This document shows positions 43,991-54,713 of a stretch of 64,000 bases of DNA, piece by piece. The stretch lies in NCBI RefSeq assembly GCF_003201855.1, contig NZ_QJKI01000014.1:1-64000 (forward strand), in the 5' to 3' direction. The notes under the pieces are model-generated. The model saw only the letters and a program-made list of their open reading frames with translations, did no database searches and was not told the origin of the DNA. How positions within the stretch are numbered: the first letter of the stretch is position 1; each line of letters opens with the position of its first letter. This stretch comes from Rivihabitans pingtungensis. GTDB lineage: Bacteria; Pseudomonadota; Gammaproteobacteria; Burkholderiales; Aquaspirillaceae. A program made the position numbers and the translations under genes.

Positions 43991-45100
43991 TTAGCCGCGC
44001 AGCGCTTCGCCCATCTTGCGGCGATAAAACTCATGGAAGTGCTGCATGCCGTCTTCGGTCGGCGACTGATACGGGCCGACTTCCGACTCACCGCGCAGCC
44101 ACAGCGCCTTGCGACCCTCGTGCATGCGGTAGCAGATTTCGTCGTCTTCCACAGCAGTTTCGAAGTACGCCGCCTGCTCGGCCTGGATGAATTCCGGCTC
44201 GAACCAGACGATGTCTTCCGGGTAGTAAAACTCGGTGATCACCGTGGTTTTTTCCGGGCCCTTGGGCACCGCCACGCTGACCACCAGCACATGCGGATAC
44301 CACTCCACCATGATATTGGGGTAGTAGGTCAGCCAGATGGCGCCGAATTCCGGCTGTTTTTCTGCGTAGCGGCGCAGCACCTGCTGGTGCCATTCCGAGT
44401 ACACCTTGCTGCCCGAGCGCGCCAGGGCGTTTTTTACGCCGACAGTCTGCACATGGTATTGCTCGCCCCATTCCCACTTCAGTTCGCCGCAATTGACGAA
44501 ATTGCCCAGGCCGGGGTGGAAAGGGTCAACGTGGTAGTCCTCCGAATACACTTCGATGAAGGTTTTCCAGTTGAAGTTGTATTCGGTGATGACGGTTTCG
44601 TGATAGGCGTAGCCATCAAACGTCATGTGCTTGGCCACGCCCAGGCGCGCCAGGTCGGCGGCGATGTCGCGGCGGGCGTCAAACAACAGGCCGTTCCATT
44701 CGGTCAGCTGGGTCTGGCCCAGGTCCAGGCACGGCTGCTGATGAAAATGCGGCGCGCCAATCAGCTTGCCCTGGTTGTTGTAGGTCCAGCCGTGGATATT
44801 GCAGACGATGTGTTCAGTGTTGCCGCGCCCCTTGAGCATCAAGGCCTGGCGATGGCGGCAGACATTGGACAGCAATTGAATGCCGTCTTCGTTGCGCTTG
44901 AGCATCTTGCCATGGCCCATCCACTCCAGGGTGTGATAGTCGCCCACGTTCGGCGTCATCAAGGCATGGCCATAGTATTGCGGCGCGTCGGCGAACAGCA
45001 GTTGCTGTTCCAGCTCGTAATACGCCGGATCAAAATAGGTATAGACAGGAAGTTGCGCGGCGGATGCGGTAAGCAGTTGCGCAGAAGCCAGATCAGACAT
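43991..45100 (-). CDS. Rieske-type aromatic ring-hydroxylating (or choline-monooxygenase-like) oxygenase alpha subunit
   Basis: A 369-residue alpha subunit. The Rieske cluster ligands are CRHRQALML (C-x-H) and CNIHGWTY (C-x2-H); the mononuclear iron site begins NWKTFIEVYSEDYHVDPFHPGL with two His spaced as in the family. Relatives oxidise aromatic rings or quaternary amines; no reductase, beta subunit or degradation gene adjoins, so the substrate is open. The start at ATG 45098-45100 follows GGGATTGGGAA; an upstream frame start at 45133 has no support. Confidence 0.85.
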   Translation of the reverse strand: MSDLASAQLLTASAAQLPVYTYFDPAYYELEQQLLFADAPQYYGHALMTPNVGDYHTLEWMGHGKMLKRNEDGIQLLSNVCRHRQALMLKGRGNTEHIVCNIHGWTYNNQGKLIGAPHFHQQPCLDLGQTQLTEWNGLLFDARRDIAADLARLGVAKHMTFDGYAYHETVITEYNFNWKTFIEVYSEDYHVDPFHPGLGNFVNCGELKWEWGEQYHVQTVGVKNALARSGSKVYSEWHQQVLRRYAEKQPEFGAIWLTYYPNIMVEWYPHVLVVSVAVPKGPEKTTVITEFYYPEDIVWFEPEFIQAEQAAYFETAVEDDEICYRMHEGRKALWLRGESEVGPYQSPTEDGMQHFHEFYRRKMGEALRG

Positions 45101-45509
45101 TATTCCCAATCCCCACAAAGGTAGAAGAATCAAGACCAGCCGAATCTCGCCAAAACGAGTTTACGGTATGAAGGCACAAACAGTTGCAGGCGCACACGCC
45201 AGACAGCCGTCAGGAAGGCGGGGGATTGTCCCCAAAATCGGGGTGGGGGGCAAGCGTTTTTTGCAATATAAATTGTGCAAAATCAATCGATTTTGCCGTT
45301 TTGCCCGGCTTCTTCCGGGGGTGGCAGAAGTTTTCTGGACAAAACTTGCGACAAATCAAACGTCCAAGTATTTTGTTGCGACGCAACATCCCCGCGCGGT
45401 ATAGTTCGGGCAGCCTGTCCCTTCCACCGCGCAGCGGACTGTTTTTTCTTGTTTTTGCGCGCTTGTGCCCGAACTGGCGCGCCAGCGTTTCTGAAGAGCG
45501 GATGTGCTG
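45101..45509. other. Divergent regulatory region, Rieske oxygenase / ackA
   Basis: No gene. It includes A+T-rich sequence with TTGCAATATAAATTGTGCAA at 45261-45280 (another TTGC...GCAA palindrome) and the ackA promoter with its operator-like palindrome. Confidence 0.5.
45374..45405 (+). promoter_or_regulatory. ackA-pta promoter overlapped by a palindromic operator
   Basis: TTGCGA (45377-45382), a 17-base spacer and TATAGT (45400-45405) form a good sigma-70 promoter about 105 bases before ackA. The -35 box lies inside the perfect palindrome TGTTGCGACGCAACA (45374-45388), where a bound protein would block RNA polymerase. The same half-sites occur upstream of fadL. Confidence 0.6.
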
Positions 45510-46697
45510 ATGACCGACCATGTTCTTGTGATTAATTGCGGTAGTTCCTCGCTGAAATTTGCCGCCATCGACCCACGCACCGGTGTCGCTGCGCTGACCG
45601 GCCTGGCCGAACGACTGGGTAGCCCGGAAGCCAGCCTGAGCGCCCGGCTGGGCGAAGACCGCCACGGCGTGACCCTGGCCGGCGGCGGCCACGAAGCCGC
45701 CATGCGCGCGGTGCTGGACGTGCTGGACGCCAGTGGGCTGACCACCCGCATTGGCGCGGTGGGCCACCGCGTGGTGCACGGCGGCGAGCGCTTTAAAAGC
45801 TCGGTGCGCATCGACGACGCCGTCGAAGCCGAAATTGACGCCTGCGCCCGCCTGGCGCCGCTGCACAACCCGGCCAATCTGATTGGCGTGCGCGTGGCGC
45901 GCCGGTGCTTCCCCAGTTTGCCGCATGTAGCGGTATTCGACACCGCGTTTCACCAGAGCATGCCGGCGCATGCCTATCTGTACGCCATTCCACACAGCCT
46001 GTACGCCGAACACGGCCTGCGCCGCTATGGGTTTCATGGCACCAGCCACCGTTATGTCGCCGCCGAAGCCGCCCAGCTGCTGGGCCGCCCGCTGCAAGAC
46101 TGCGCACTGATCACCGCCCACCTAGGCAATGGCGCCTCGGCCGCCGCCGTACTGAATGGCCACAGCGTGGACACCACCATGGGCCTGACCCCGCTGGAAG
46201 GCCTGGTGATGGGCACCCGCTCGGGCGACATCGACCCCAGCCTGGTGCAGTTCATCGGCAATGCGCTGAATCAATCGGCTGATCAAGTGATTGACCTGCT
46301 GAACCGCAAGAGCGGCCTGCTGGGCCTCTCCGGCTTGTCCAACGACTGCCGTACCCTGCAAGCCGCCGCCGAAGAAGGCCACGCGGGTGCACGGGTGGCG
46401 CTGGAGGTGTTCTGCTACCGCCTGGCCAAGCATATCGCCGGCCTGTCCGCCGCGCTGCCGCGCCTGGACGCGCTGGTGTTCACCGGCGGCATTGGCGAAA
46501 ACTCAGCCTGGGTGCGCGAGCAGGTGCTGGCGCGGCTGGGCCTGCTGGGCTTTGCCGTGGATAGCGCCGCCAACGCCCGCTGTGTGGGCGGCGTGGCCGG
46601 CCCGATTCACGCTGCCGGCAGCCGCACCGTCTTGGTGGTAAACACCAATGAAGAACTGCTGATTGCCCGCGACACGTTTGCCCTGGCAGGCGTGTGA
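45510..46697 (+). CDS. ackA: Acetate kinase
   Basis: A 395-residue acetate kinase. LVINCGSSSLKFAAID is the N-terminal phosphate loop; HRVVHGGERF, YGFHGTSHRYVA, ITAHLGNGASAAAV, TTMGLTPLEGLVMGTRSGDIDP and FTGGIGENS follow in family order. It interconverts acetyl phosphate + ADP and acetate + ATP in the cytoplasm. ATG 45510 fits the family N-terminus; a GTG two codons earlier is possible. pta follows 161 bases later behind a terminator-like hairpin. Confidence 0.93.
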   Translation: MTDHVLVINCGSSSLKFAAIDPRTGVAALTGLAERLGSPEASLSARLGEDRHGVTLAGGGHEAAMRAVLDVLDASGLTTRIGAVGHRVVHGGERFKSSVRIDDAVEAEIDACARLAPLHNPANLIGVRVARRCFPSLPHVAVFDTAFHQSMPAHAYLYAIPHSLYAEHGLRRYGFHGTSHRYVAAEAAQLLGRPLQDCALITAHLGNGASAAAVLNGHSVDTTMGLTPLEGLVMGTRSGDIDPSLVQFIGNALNQSADQVIDLLNRKSGLLGLSGLSNDCRTLQAAAEEGHAGARVALEVFCYRLAKHIAGLSAALPRLDALVFTGGIGENSAWVREQVLARLGLLGFAVDSAANARCVGGVAGPIHAAGSRTVLVVNTNEELLIARDTFALAGV

Positions 46698-46705
46698 CAC
46701 CAGAC

Positions 46706-46742
46706 TGAACAAGGCCGCGCACTGCGCGGCCTTGTGCTTTTG
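46706..46742 (+). terminator. Hairpin terminator after ackA
   Basis: AAGGCCGCGCA and TGCGCGGCCTT form a stem followed by GTGCTTTT, 20 bases after the ackA stop. It probably lets only part of the transcription through to pta. Confidence 0.7.
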
Positions 46743-46858
46743 TCCTGACGTTCTGATTTTATTCTGATCATGATGCAACCCGGGTCGCGCCACGCCTGGT
46801 GGGCTTGCCTGTCCAGCCGGCGGCCGGCGCAACCCTCTTCCAACGGCAAAGGAAATTC

Positions 46859-48952
<2,094 letters not shown>

Positions 48953-48991
48953 GCCCGCACCAGACACCCGGCCAGCACACCGGCCGGGCAA

Positions 48992-49037
48992 AAAACATCA
49001 GGCCCCACGGTATTCACCTGGGGCCTGATGTTTTTGG
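48992..49037. terminator. Bidirectional terminator between pta and the DUF945 gene
   Basis: AACATCAGGCCCCA and TGGGGCCTGATGTT pair perfectly, with AAAA before and TTTT after, so it serves both convergent genes. A second hairpin CCCGGCC...GGCCGGG lies just upstream at about 48967-48988. Confidence 0.88.
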
Positions 49038-49052
49038 CGCGGTCTGGCTGGC

Positions 49053-50606
49053 TTACGGCTTGGGTGCGGCCGCCGCTTCGACTGCCGCCGGGTCTGGCAG
49101 ATTCACCGGGCGGTTATTGATGGTGAGCTTGCCGTTTTTCCATTCGGCCGAGGTTTTCAGCTGGCCGCCTTCTTGTTGCAGATAGCCCTGCTCAGACCAG
49201 ATATCCACCTGGCTGGCAAACAGGTTTTTTGCCAGTTCGTCGATTTCTTGCAGCGACGGCGGGTTTTCGGCGCTGGCGTCCACCGTGAACAGATTGCGCG
49301 CCTGCGCCACCACCAGCCCTTGCAGGGTGTCGCGCGGCACACTCAGCTTGGCGTTGGCGGTGAGTTTGCTCAGGAACACCCGCGAGTCGTTCAAATCACC
49401 CTTTTGGTAGCCATTCAGCGCCACATTGCCAGTGACGTTGACCTCGCCACTGGGCAGCTTCAGCGAGAAATCGTTGATCGCCAGGCGCGGGTTGTTTTCC
49501 AGAATCGGGCCACCCTCGCGCACCACGGCGTCAATATATTGCTGACGCAGTTTGTCCGGCTCGACGCCTTCAACCTGGATGTCCGAGAACGCCTGTTCCA
49601 GCTTCAACAGGCTGGGGCCGTGCAGGTGGTTGACCGACAAATCCAGCCGCATCGGGCCGTAGGCGGTGTGGTTGACTTCCAGTTTTTCAAAGCCAAACTT
49701 GGCGCGGGCGTTGATGAATTCTTTTTCTTCGCTGCTGACGATCTGGTATTTCAAATTCACCAAATCCGCCTGCGAAGGCTTGATTTCGCCAGCCGGATTG
49801 ATGAACTCGCCAATGCGGATGCGCGTCAGCAGCGAGATCAGCTCGTTGAGCTTGATCTGATACGGGATGTTTTCTTTCGATTCCAGCTTGACCCGAGTGA
49901 CCGACAGCTCTTTATTGCCCACGCCCGCGCCGGTCGCCCCTGGGCGGGTGTCAGACTGATAGCTCAGATTGCTGAATTCGATATGGCCCTTGGTGGCGGC
50001 ATCCAGCACCAGGCCGGGCAGGCGGGCGTCGATGCTGTATTGGCTGTAATCCGAGTCGTAGCCCACCTGGGTGGTCATGCCCTGCCATTTGATCTTGACC
50101 CCGGCCAGGGTTTCTTCGTAGTCAAACGCCGGTACGCTGACGTTCAGCTCGCCGCCGCCGGTGAAATTCAGCCGGTTGGTGACGGTGATCGGCTCTTTGT
50201 CGCCAAAAAAGCGCGACAGCATTTTGCGCGTGTCGGGCGACATGATGAATTCAGTGGTCACCACCGCGCGCGCCGGGCGCAGGCCGCCAGGCAGCGGGCC
50301 ATGCTGAACGTGGTTGACGTATTTTACCGTGCCGGTCAGCGCATTCTTGGCCGCCTCGGGCAGAATGCCCTGATACGGGGCAAAAAAGCGCTCGTTGAAG
50401 GTCAGTTCGGTGGTTTCGGTAGACGAAAACCAGCCGCGCTCGTATTGATGCGACTTGACCTTGAAAATCGGCAGGCCGGCAATCATGTCGTGCTGCTTGG
50501 CCAGCGTGCGTTCCGCTTCCAGCCCAGTCCAGTAGGCGCCGGCGCTGTACAACACGGCGATACCCAGCACACCCGCCACTGAGCCCTTCAAGAGACGCGT
50601 CTTCAC
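49053..50606 (-). CDS. DUF945 (YdgA-like) family protein
   Basis: A 517-residue DUF945 protein. One N-terminal membrane anchor (LLKGSVAGVLGIAVLYSAGAYWTG) is followed by the family start GLEAERTLAKQH and a long beta-rich periplasmic region (YERGWFSSTETTELTF; VNHVQHGPLPGG). The biochemical function of the family is unknown; it is an envelope protein. A GTG start at 50604-50606 with AGGA about nine bases upstream is preferred to a TTG at 50633. It has its own terminator and no operon partner. Confidence 0.82.
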   Translation of the reverse strand: MKTRLLKGSVAGVLGIAVLYSAGAYWTGLEAERTLAKQHDMIAGLPIFKVKSHQYERGWFSSTETTELTFNERFFAPYQGILPEAAKNALTGTVKYVNHVQHGPLPGGLRPARAVVTTEFIMSPDTRKMLSRFFGDKEPITVTNRLNFTGGGELNVSVPAFDYEETLAGVKIKWQGMTTQVGYDSDYSQYSIDARLPGLVLDAATKGHIEFSNLSYQSDTRPGATGAGVGNKELSVTRVKLESKENIPYQIKLNELISLLTRIRIGEFINPAGEIKPSQADLVNLKYQIVSSEEKEFINARAKFGFEKLEVNHTAYGPMRLDLSVNHLHGPSLLKLEQAFSDIQVEGVEPDKLRQQYIDAVVREGGPILENNPRLAINDFSLKLPSGEVNVTGNVALNGYQKGDLNDSRVFLSKLTANAKLSVPRDTLQGLVVAQARNLFTVDASAENPPSLQEIDELAKNLFASQVDIWSEQGYLQQEGGQLKTSAEWKNGKLTINNRPVNLPDPAAVEAAAAPKP

Positions 50607-50704
50607 CCTGATGAATTCCTGTATGCAAAACAATCCGCGCCTATCTTAGTCCATTTCCTGGCCGGGCTGTACTGTTGGATATACCTGTACCCGGCCTTGG
50701 CGAC

Positions 50705-50732
50705 AAAAAACCGGCGGCACAGACGCCGCCGG
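50705..50732 (-). terminator. Rho-independent terminator of ribB
   Basis: CCGGCGGC (50711-50718) and GCCGCCGG (50725-50732) pair; on the minus strand a run of six Ts follows. It begins five bases after the ribB stop codon. Confidence 0.85.
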
Positions 50733-50737
50733 CGGGA

Positions 50738-51373
50738 TCAGTCAGCGGGATGCAGCGCCAGCCAGTGCGCCAGCTCCGCCACGCTCAACTGCGGCAACTG
50801 ATGGGTATGGGCGTACTCATCCACCGCCGCGCCGCGCAGCATCTCGCCATCCGGCGTCATCAGCTCGCACAGCACGCCAGCCGGTGACAAACCGGCCAGC
50901 TGCGCCAGCGCCACGGCCGCCTCGGTGTGGCCGCGCCGCTCGGCCAGGCCGCCCGGACGGGCAATCAGCGGGTAAACATGGCCAGGACGAGCCAGGTGTT
51001 CCGCACGGGCGCCTGGCGCGGTGGCGGCGCGGATGGTGGTCACCCGGTCGCGCGCCGACACGCCGGTGCTGACGCCTTCGGCGGCCTCAATGCTGACGGT
51101 AAATGCGGTGCCGTGGCGGCTGCGGTTCTCCGCCACCATCAGTGGCAACTCCAGCCGGGCGGCGTGTTCGGCGGTCAGGCACAGGCAGACAATGCCGCTG
51201 CCGTCACGGATCATCCGCGCCATTTCGGTCACGCTGAGCGTATCCGCAGCCAGGATCAGGTCGGCTTCGTCCTCACGGTCGGCGTCGTCACTGACAATCA
51301 CCGGCCGTCCGGCACGCAGGGCGGCCAGGGCGGCGTCGATGCGCAAGGCAAGCAAATCAAGGGGGGCATTCAT
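50738..51373 (-). CDS. ribB: 3,4-dihydroxy-2-butanone 4-phosphate synthase
   Basis: A 211-residue stand-alone DHBP synthase. Motifs are [18 protein letters not shown] (metal and substrate acids), [55 protein letters not shown] and PAGVLCELM. It makes the four-carbon precursor of riboflavin from ribulose 5-phosphate in the cytoplasm. No GTP cyclohydrolase II domain is fused. AGGA lies nine bases before the ATG. Controlled by the FMN riboswitch in its leader. Confidence 0.92.
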   Translation of the reverse strand: MNAPLDLLALRIDAALAALRAGRPVIVSDDADREDEADLILAADTLSVTEMARMIRDGSGIVCLCLTAEHAARLELPLMVAENRSRHGTAFTVSIEAAEGVSTGVSARDRVTTIRAATAPGARAEHLARPGHVYPLIARPGGLAERRGHTEAAVALAQLAGLSPAGVLCELMTPDGEMLRGAAVDEYAHTHQLPQLSVAELAHWLALHPAD

Positions 51374-51545
51374 AAGAAACGGTCCTCAAATCTGGTTCAG
51401 GTTGAGCAACACGTCTCGGGCTTGAGGGACAACAGGCACAGCCGCATGGCGCAAGCGGCCGCCCGGCAATGCACCGGCGGCAACCACGCACAAGCGGCGT
51501 CAGCAGACAGCGGGCCGGCACAGGCAGGCTCGCTGATGTCATCAT

Positions 51546-51683
51546 CTTCTTTCATCCGGACTCTCACCGTCGGCTCTGGCGTTTCACCAGATCTGCTGAC
51601 CCCCGGCCAGGCCGGGGCGCTCGCGGGCTCGGCCTGCAACAGGCCATACCGCCGGTGGGGAATTTCACCCCGCCCTGAAGACG
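51546..51683 (-). ncRNA. FMN riboswitch (RFN element) in the ribB leader
   Basis: On the minus strand the sequence shows CTTCAGGGCGGGGTGAAATT, CCCACCGGCGGTA, AGCCCGCGAGCG, CAGATCTGGTGAAACGCCAG and GCCGACGGTGAGAGTCCGGA, ending ATGAAAGAAG: the conserved RFN pieces in order. FMN binding would lower ribB expression. About 170 bases separate it from the ribB start, room for the expression platform. Confidence 0.92.
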
Positions 51684-51931
51684 CAGGCCACCGGCAGATG
51701 CCCGTGACCTGCCCGCAGTATAACGCGCCGCGCAGGCTGGCGAACAGAACAGCGCCTGCATCCATGCCCTTGTGCCTGGCGGCAAAATGGGCAAGAATCC
51801 TGCCATTGCCTTTTATCCACTCAGAATCCGATTGCCTGCTGTCATGACTGCGTATCCGAACACTTTGCGATGGCGTCGCTAGCCAGACGTTCACCCCGCC
51901 TGATTTCATTGATTACTGTTCGGAGCCTGTC
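51684..51931. other. Divergent gap between the ribB leader and trpE
   Basis: Contains the promoters of the ribB leader and trpE. A 12-codon frame ([12 protein letters not shown]) at 51844-51882 lies before trpE but has one Trp only and no attenuator hairpin behind it. Confidence 0.45.
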
Positions 51932-53404
51932 ATGCTGACTCAAGCCGAGTTCGACGCGCTGGCGCGTCAAGGTTTTAACCGCATTCCCGTCATCCTCTCG
52001 CTGTTTGCCGACCTGGACACCCCGCTGTCGGTCTACCTGAAGCTGGCTAACCAGCCGTATTCCTATCTGCTGGAATCGGTGGTCGGCGGCGAGCGCTTTG
52101 GCCGTTATTCTTTTATTGGCCTGCCGGCCGCCACCCGCTTGCGCGTCAACGGCCTGCGCGTGCAGGTGGAGCACGGCGACCGCGTGGTGGAAACCCACGA
52201 AGGCGACCCGCTGGGCTTTATCGAGGCTTTCCAGGCGCGCTTCACCACGCCGCCGCACGACGGCCTGCCGCGCTTTGCCGGCGGCCTGGTGGGCTATTTT
52301 GGTTACGAAACCATCAAGCTGATCGAGAAAAAACTCGCCGCCCGCCCCGCCAAGCCCGACCCGATTGGCACGCCGGATATCTTGCTGATGCAATCCGAAG
52401 AACTGGCGGTGGTGGATAATCTGTCCGGCCAGCTGTATCTGATCGTCTACGCCGACCCAGCAGTGCCCAACGCCTACCAAAAAGCGCAAACCCGCCTGGC
52501 GCAGCTGCGCGCGCAACTGCGCCAACCCTCGCCGCTGCCCTTGCAAGGCCCGGCCCCGCGCAGCGAGGCCAGCTCGGAATTTGGCGAAGACGCCTTCAAG
52601 CAGGCGGTGCTGCGCGCCAAGGAATACATCATCGACGGCGACATCATGCAAGTGGTGCTCAGCCAGCGCATGCGCATGCCGTTTGCCGAGCCGCCGCTGT
52701 CGCTGTATCGCGCGCTGCGCAGCCTGAACCCGTCGCCGTATATGTATTTTTATCATTTCGACGACTTCCACGTGGTCGGCTCCTCGCCGGAAATCCTGGT
52801 GCGCCAGGAAAACCACACCGTCACCGTGCGCCCGATTGCCGGCACCCGTCCGCGCGGGCAAAACCGCATTGAAGACGAAGCGCTGGCCGAAGACCTGCTG
52901 GCCGACCCGAAAGAAATCGCCGAGCACGTCATGCTGATGGACCTGGGCCGCAACGATGTCGGCCGGGTGGCGGATATTGGCTCGGTGAAAATCACCGAAA
53001 ACATGATCATCGAGCGCTACTCGCATGTGATGCATATTGTCTCCAGCGTGGAAGGCCGCTTGCGCGAAGGCATGAGCAATCTGGACGTGCTGCGCGCCAC
53101 CTTCCCGGCCGGCACACTGTCCGGCGCGGCCAAGGTGCGGGCGATGGAAATCATCGACGAACTGGAGCCCAGCAAACGCGGCATTTATGGCGGCGCGGTG
53201 GGCTATCTCGGCTTTAATGGCGATATGGACCTGGCGATTGCCATCCGCACCGCCGTGGTGAAAGACCAGATGCTCTACGTGCAAGCCGGCGCCGGGATTG
53301 TCGCCGACTCGCAAACCGAAGCCGAATGGCAAGAAACCCGCAACAAGGCGCGCGCGGTGATTCGCGCGGCTGAGTTGGTGCAGCAGGGGCTGGATGCGGA
53401 GTAA
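51932..53404 (+). CDS. trpE: Anthranilate synthase component I
   Basis: A 490-residue TrpE. The N-terminal region has the tryptophan-feedback segment ([22 protein letters not shown]); the chorismate-binding domain shows [83 protein letters not shown] and [10 protein letters not shown]. It makes anthranilate from chorismate together with a TrpG glutaminase, which is not encoded next to it here. GGAG lies eight bases before the ATG. Integron-type DNA begins about 100 bases after its stop. Confidence 0.94.
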   Translation: MLTQAEFDALARQGFNRIPVILSLFADLDTPLSVYLKLANQPYSYLLESVVGGERFGRYSFIGLPAATRLRVNGLRVQVEHGDRVVETHEGDPLGFIEAFQARFTTPPHDGLPRFAGGLVGYFGYETIKLIEKKLAARPAKPDPIGTPDILLMQSEELAVVDNLSGQLYLIVYADPAVPNAYQKAQTRLAQLRAQLRQPSPLPLQGPAPRSEASSEFGEDAFKQAVLRAKEYIIDGDIMQVVLSQRMRMPFAEPPLSLYRALRSLNPSPYMYFYHFDDFHVVGSSPEILVRQENHTVTVRPIAGTRPRGQNRIEDEALAEDLLADPKEIAEHVMLMDLGRNDVGRVADIGSVKITENMIIERYSHVMHIVSSVEGRLREGMSNLDVLRATFPAGTLSGAAKVRAMEIIDELEPSKRGIYGGAVGYLGFNGDMDLAIAIRTAVVKDQMLYVQAGAGIVADSQTEAEWQETRNKARAVIRAAELVQQGLDAE

Positions 53405-53502
53405 TAAAAATCGAGCAAAACTAAGCTGGCGCAAACTGGCTACATGAGCGCACACTTACTGGATGAATTTGGCTCGTGGTTCCAGGTTAGTTATGCACAG
53501 CT

Positions 53503-53572
53503 ACTTAACCCGGCATTCCACACCGACGCTGCGCGATAAAGCCGCACAGCGTCGGTAACTTCTACGTTAGGT
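53503..53572 (+). repeat. attC-like integron recombination site, upstream
   Basis: ACTTAAC at 53503-53509 faces the core GTTAGGT at 53566-53572. Between them ACCGACGCTG and CAGCGTCGGT form a perfect 10-bp stem around a GCGATAAAGCCG loop. The ends pair less perfectly than in textbook attC sites. It lies 17 bases before the start of the HEPN gene, the usual place of a cassette boundary. Confidence 0.65.
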
Positions 53573-53589
53573 TTATCAAAGGAACATCA

Positions 53590-54234
53590 ATGGCATCTTC
53601 CGCATTCAAAGAGTTTAGATACAACATCCTTGATGCAAAACGACTGCATCAGGCTCACAGAACTGTGAGTGCAGGCACGCCGGGCAAAAAAGGACTTGGA
53701 CATCTTACCCGCAGTGGCGTTGTCATGCTTTGTGCGGCATGGGAACGATACAACGAGTCGGTCATTGTCGAGGCGGCTGACTATTTGGCCCAAGAAACCC
53801 GCGACCCTAATAATTTACCGTTGGCCGTTCGCAAGCATCTAAGCTCAATTGCCAAGAAGCATATACACGACTTGAAGCCAATGGAACTTGCAGGTGATGG
53901 TTGGCGAACTTTGTATATTGCTCAAGCTATTGATGAAACAAGTTCGCTCAATACACCCAAGAGCGAAAAACTAACAGTGCTTTATGATCGCCTTACTGGC
54001 TTAGCGAACGTTTCGGCGTTCTGGACTATTGGAGCAAAACCCGTCGATGACTTCGTCAGCGCGAGAGGTGACATTGCCCACAACGGACGAAAAGCTCCGT
54101 ATGTCACTGCAGACACATTGCTGGGCTACATCGACATGATTGAAAAAGTCGCTGCCGAGCATGACAACAAATTCTGTGATTACCTCAAAGCTACTAGTGG
54201 TTCAACTTATCAACCGTGGCGGCGAACCGCATGA
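53590..54234 (+). CDS. HEPN-domain protein carried by an integron-type gene cassette
   Basis: A 214-residue helical protein resembling the RiboL-PSP/MAE_28990 group of HEPN proteins: SGVVMLCAAWERYNESVIVEAADYL in the first half and DDFVSARGDIAHNGRK near the end, where R159-x4-H164 is the HEPN ribonuclease-type motif. It is visibly A+T-richer than its neighbours. The ATG lies 17 bases after one attC-like core site and the stop three bases before another, the compact layout of an integron cassette. Related HEPN proteins are thought to cleave RNA in stress or defence. No antitoxin gene adjoins. Confidence 0.72.
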   Translation: MASSAFKEFRYNILDAKRLHQAHRTVSAGTPGKKGLGHLTRSGVVMLCAAWERYNESVIVEAADYLAQETRDPNNLPLAVRKHLSSIAKKHIHDLKPMELAGDGWRTLYIAQAIDETSSLNTPKSEKLTVLYDRLTGLANVSAFWTIGAKPVDDFVSARGDIAHNGRKAPYVTADTLLGYIDMIEKVAAEHDNKFCDYLKATSGSTYQPWRRTA

Positions 54235-54236
54235 AA

Positions 54237-54300
54237 CCTCTAACGCCGCGCTCCAAGGGACGCGTCACAAGCGGCGCGCCTGTGAGCTTCAACGTTAGGC
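54237..54300 (+). repeat. attC integron recombination site, downstream of HEPN gene
   Basis: CTCTAAC (54238-54244) and GTTAGGC (54294-54300) are the R-type ends; inside, GCTC/GAGC and AGG-GA-CGCG/CGCGCCT pair with two unpaired bases, as in the folded bottom strand of attC sites. Size (64 bases) is standard. Confidence 0.78.
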
Positions 54301-54626
54301 CTCAGACAATGGCTACGAGTACTTGAACAATGGCTTCCGTCGCAGCCGGAATAGCGTTGCTGTGGGCTGGCATTGCAACCGTGGCGTACTTTCTTTTGCC
54401 AGACTGAGCATCTGATCATCAACACCTTGCAAACGGTGCGCCAGCAAGCCGTCAAAAATGCCACCATATTCTCGGGCGATACTACTTGTTGAAAGGTTAG
54501 TAAGTTTCTGCCAAATCAGAGACACACTGAGTCACTCAGCAAAATCATTCCCACCAAAAACAAAACCCAACAAAATCAACCCTCTGAACCCCCACCTTCA
54601 CAGGAATAACAATTTCTCAACCTCCA
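54301..54626. other. Remnant DNA after the attC site; no firm gene
   Basis: Still less G+C-rich than the chromosome. A 25-codon plus-strand frame at 54330-54407 (MASVAAGIALLWAGIATVAY...) would be a single membrane helix starting about 30 bases after the attC core, like a tiny second cassette gene, but it has no closing attC. A minus-strand frame at 54313-54525 (MSLIWQKLTNLSTSSIAREYGG...) is also possible. Neither is convincing. Confidence 0.35.
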
Positions 54627-54653
54627 CCGGGAGAAACTTCCTCCCGGTTTTTT
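54627..54653 (+). terminator. Strong rho-independent terminator
   Basis: CCGGGAG, loop AAACTTC, CTCCCGG, then six Ts. It could end transcription from trpE and the cassette gene before the AEC transporter gene. Confidence 0.85.
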
Positions 54654-54713
54654 ATTCAACCAGACCCATCTGGTCTGACCATCCGACCTTGACCCCACCA
54701 GGAGCGTGCGCCG

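Noticed and set aside
51844..51882. Possible trp leader peptide ([12 protein letters not shown]) before trpE
   Set aside because: Only one Trp codon, no tandem Trp and no terminator/antiterminator hairpins seen before trpE.
51842..53455. 537-codon minus-strand frame
   Set aside because: Antisense shadow of trpE, which has all catalytic motifs.
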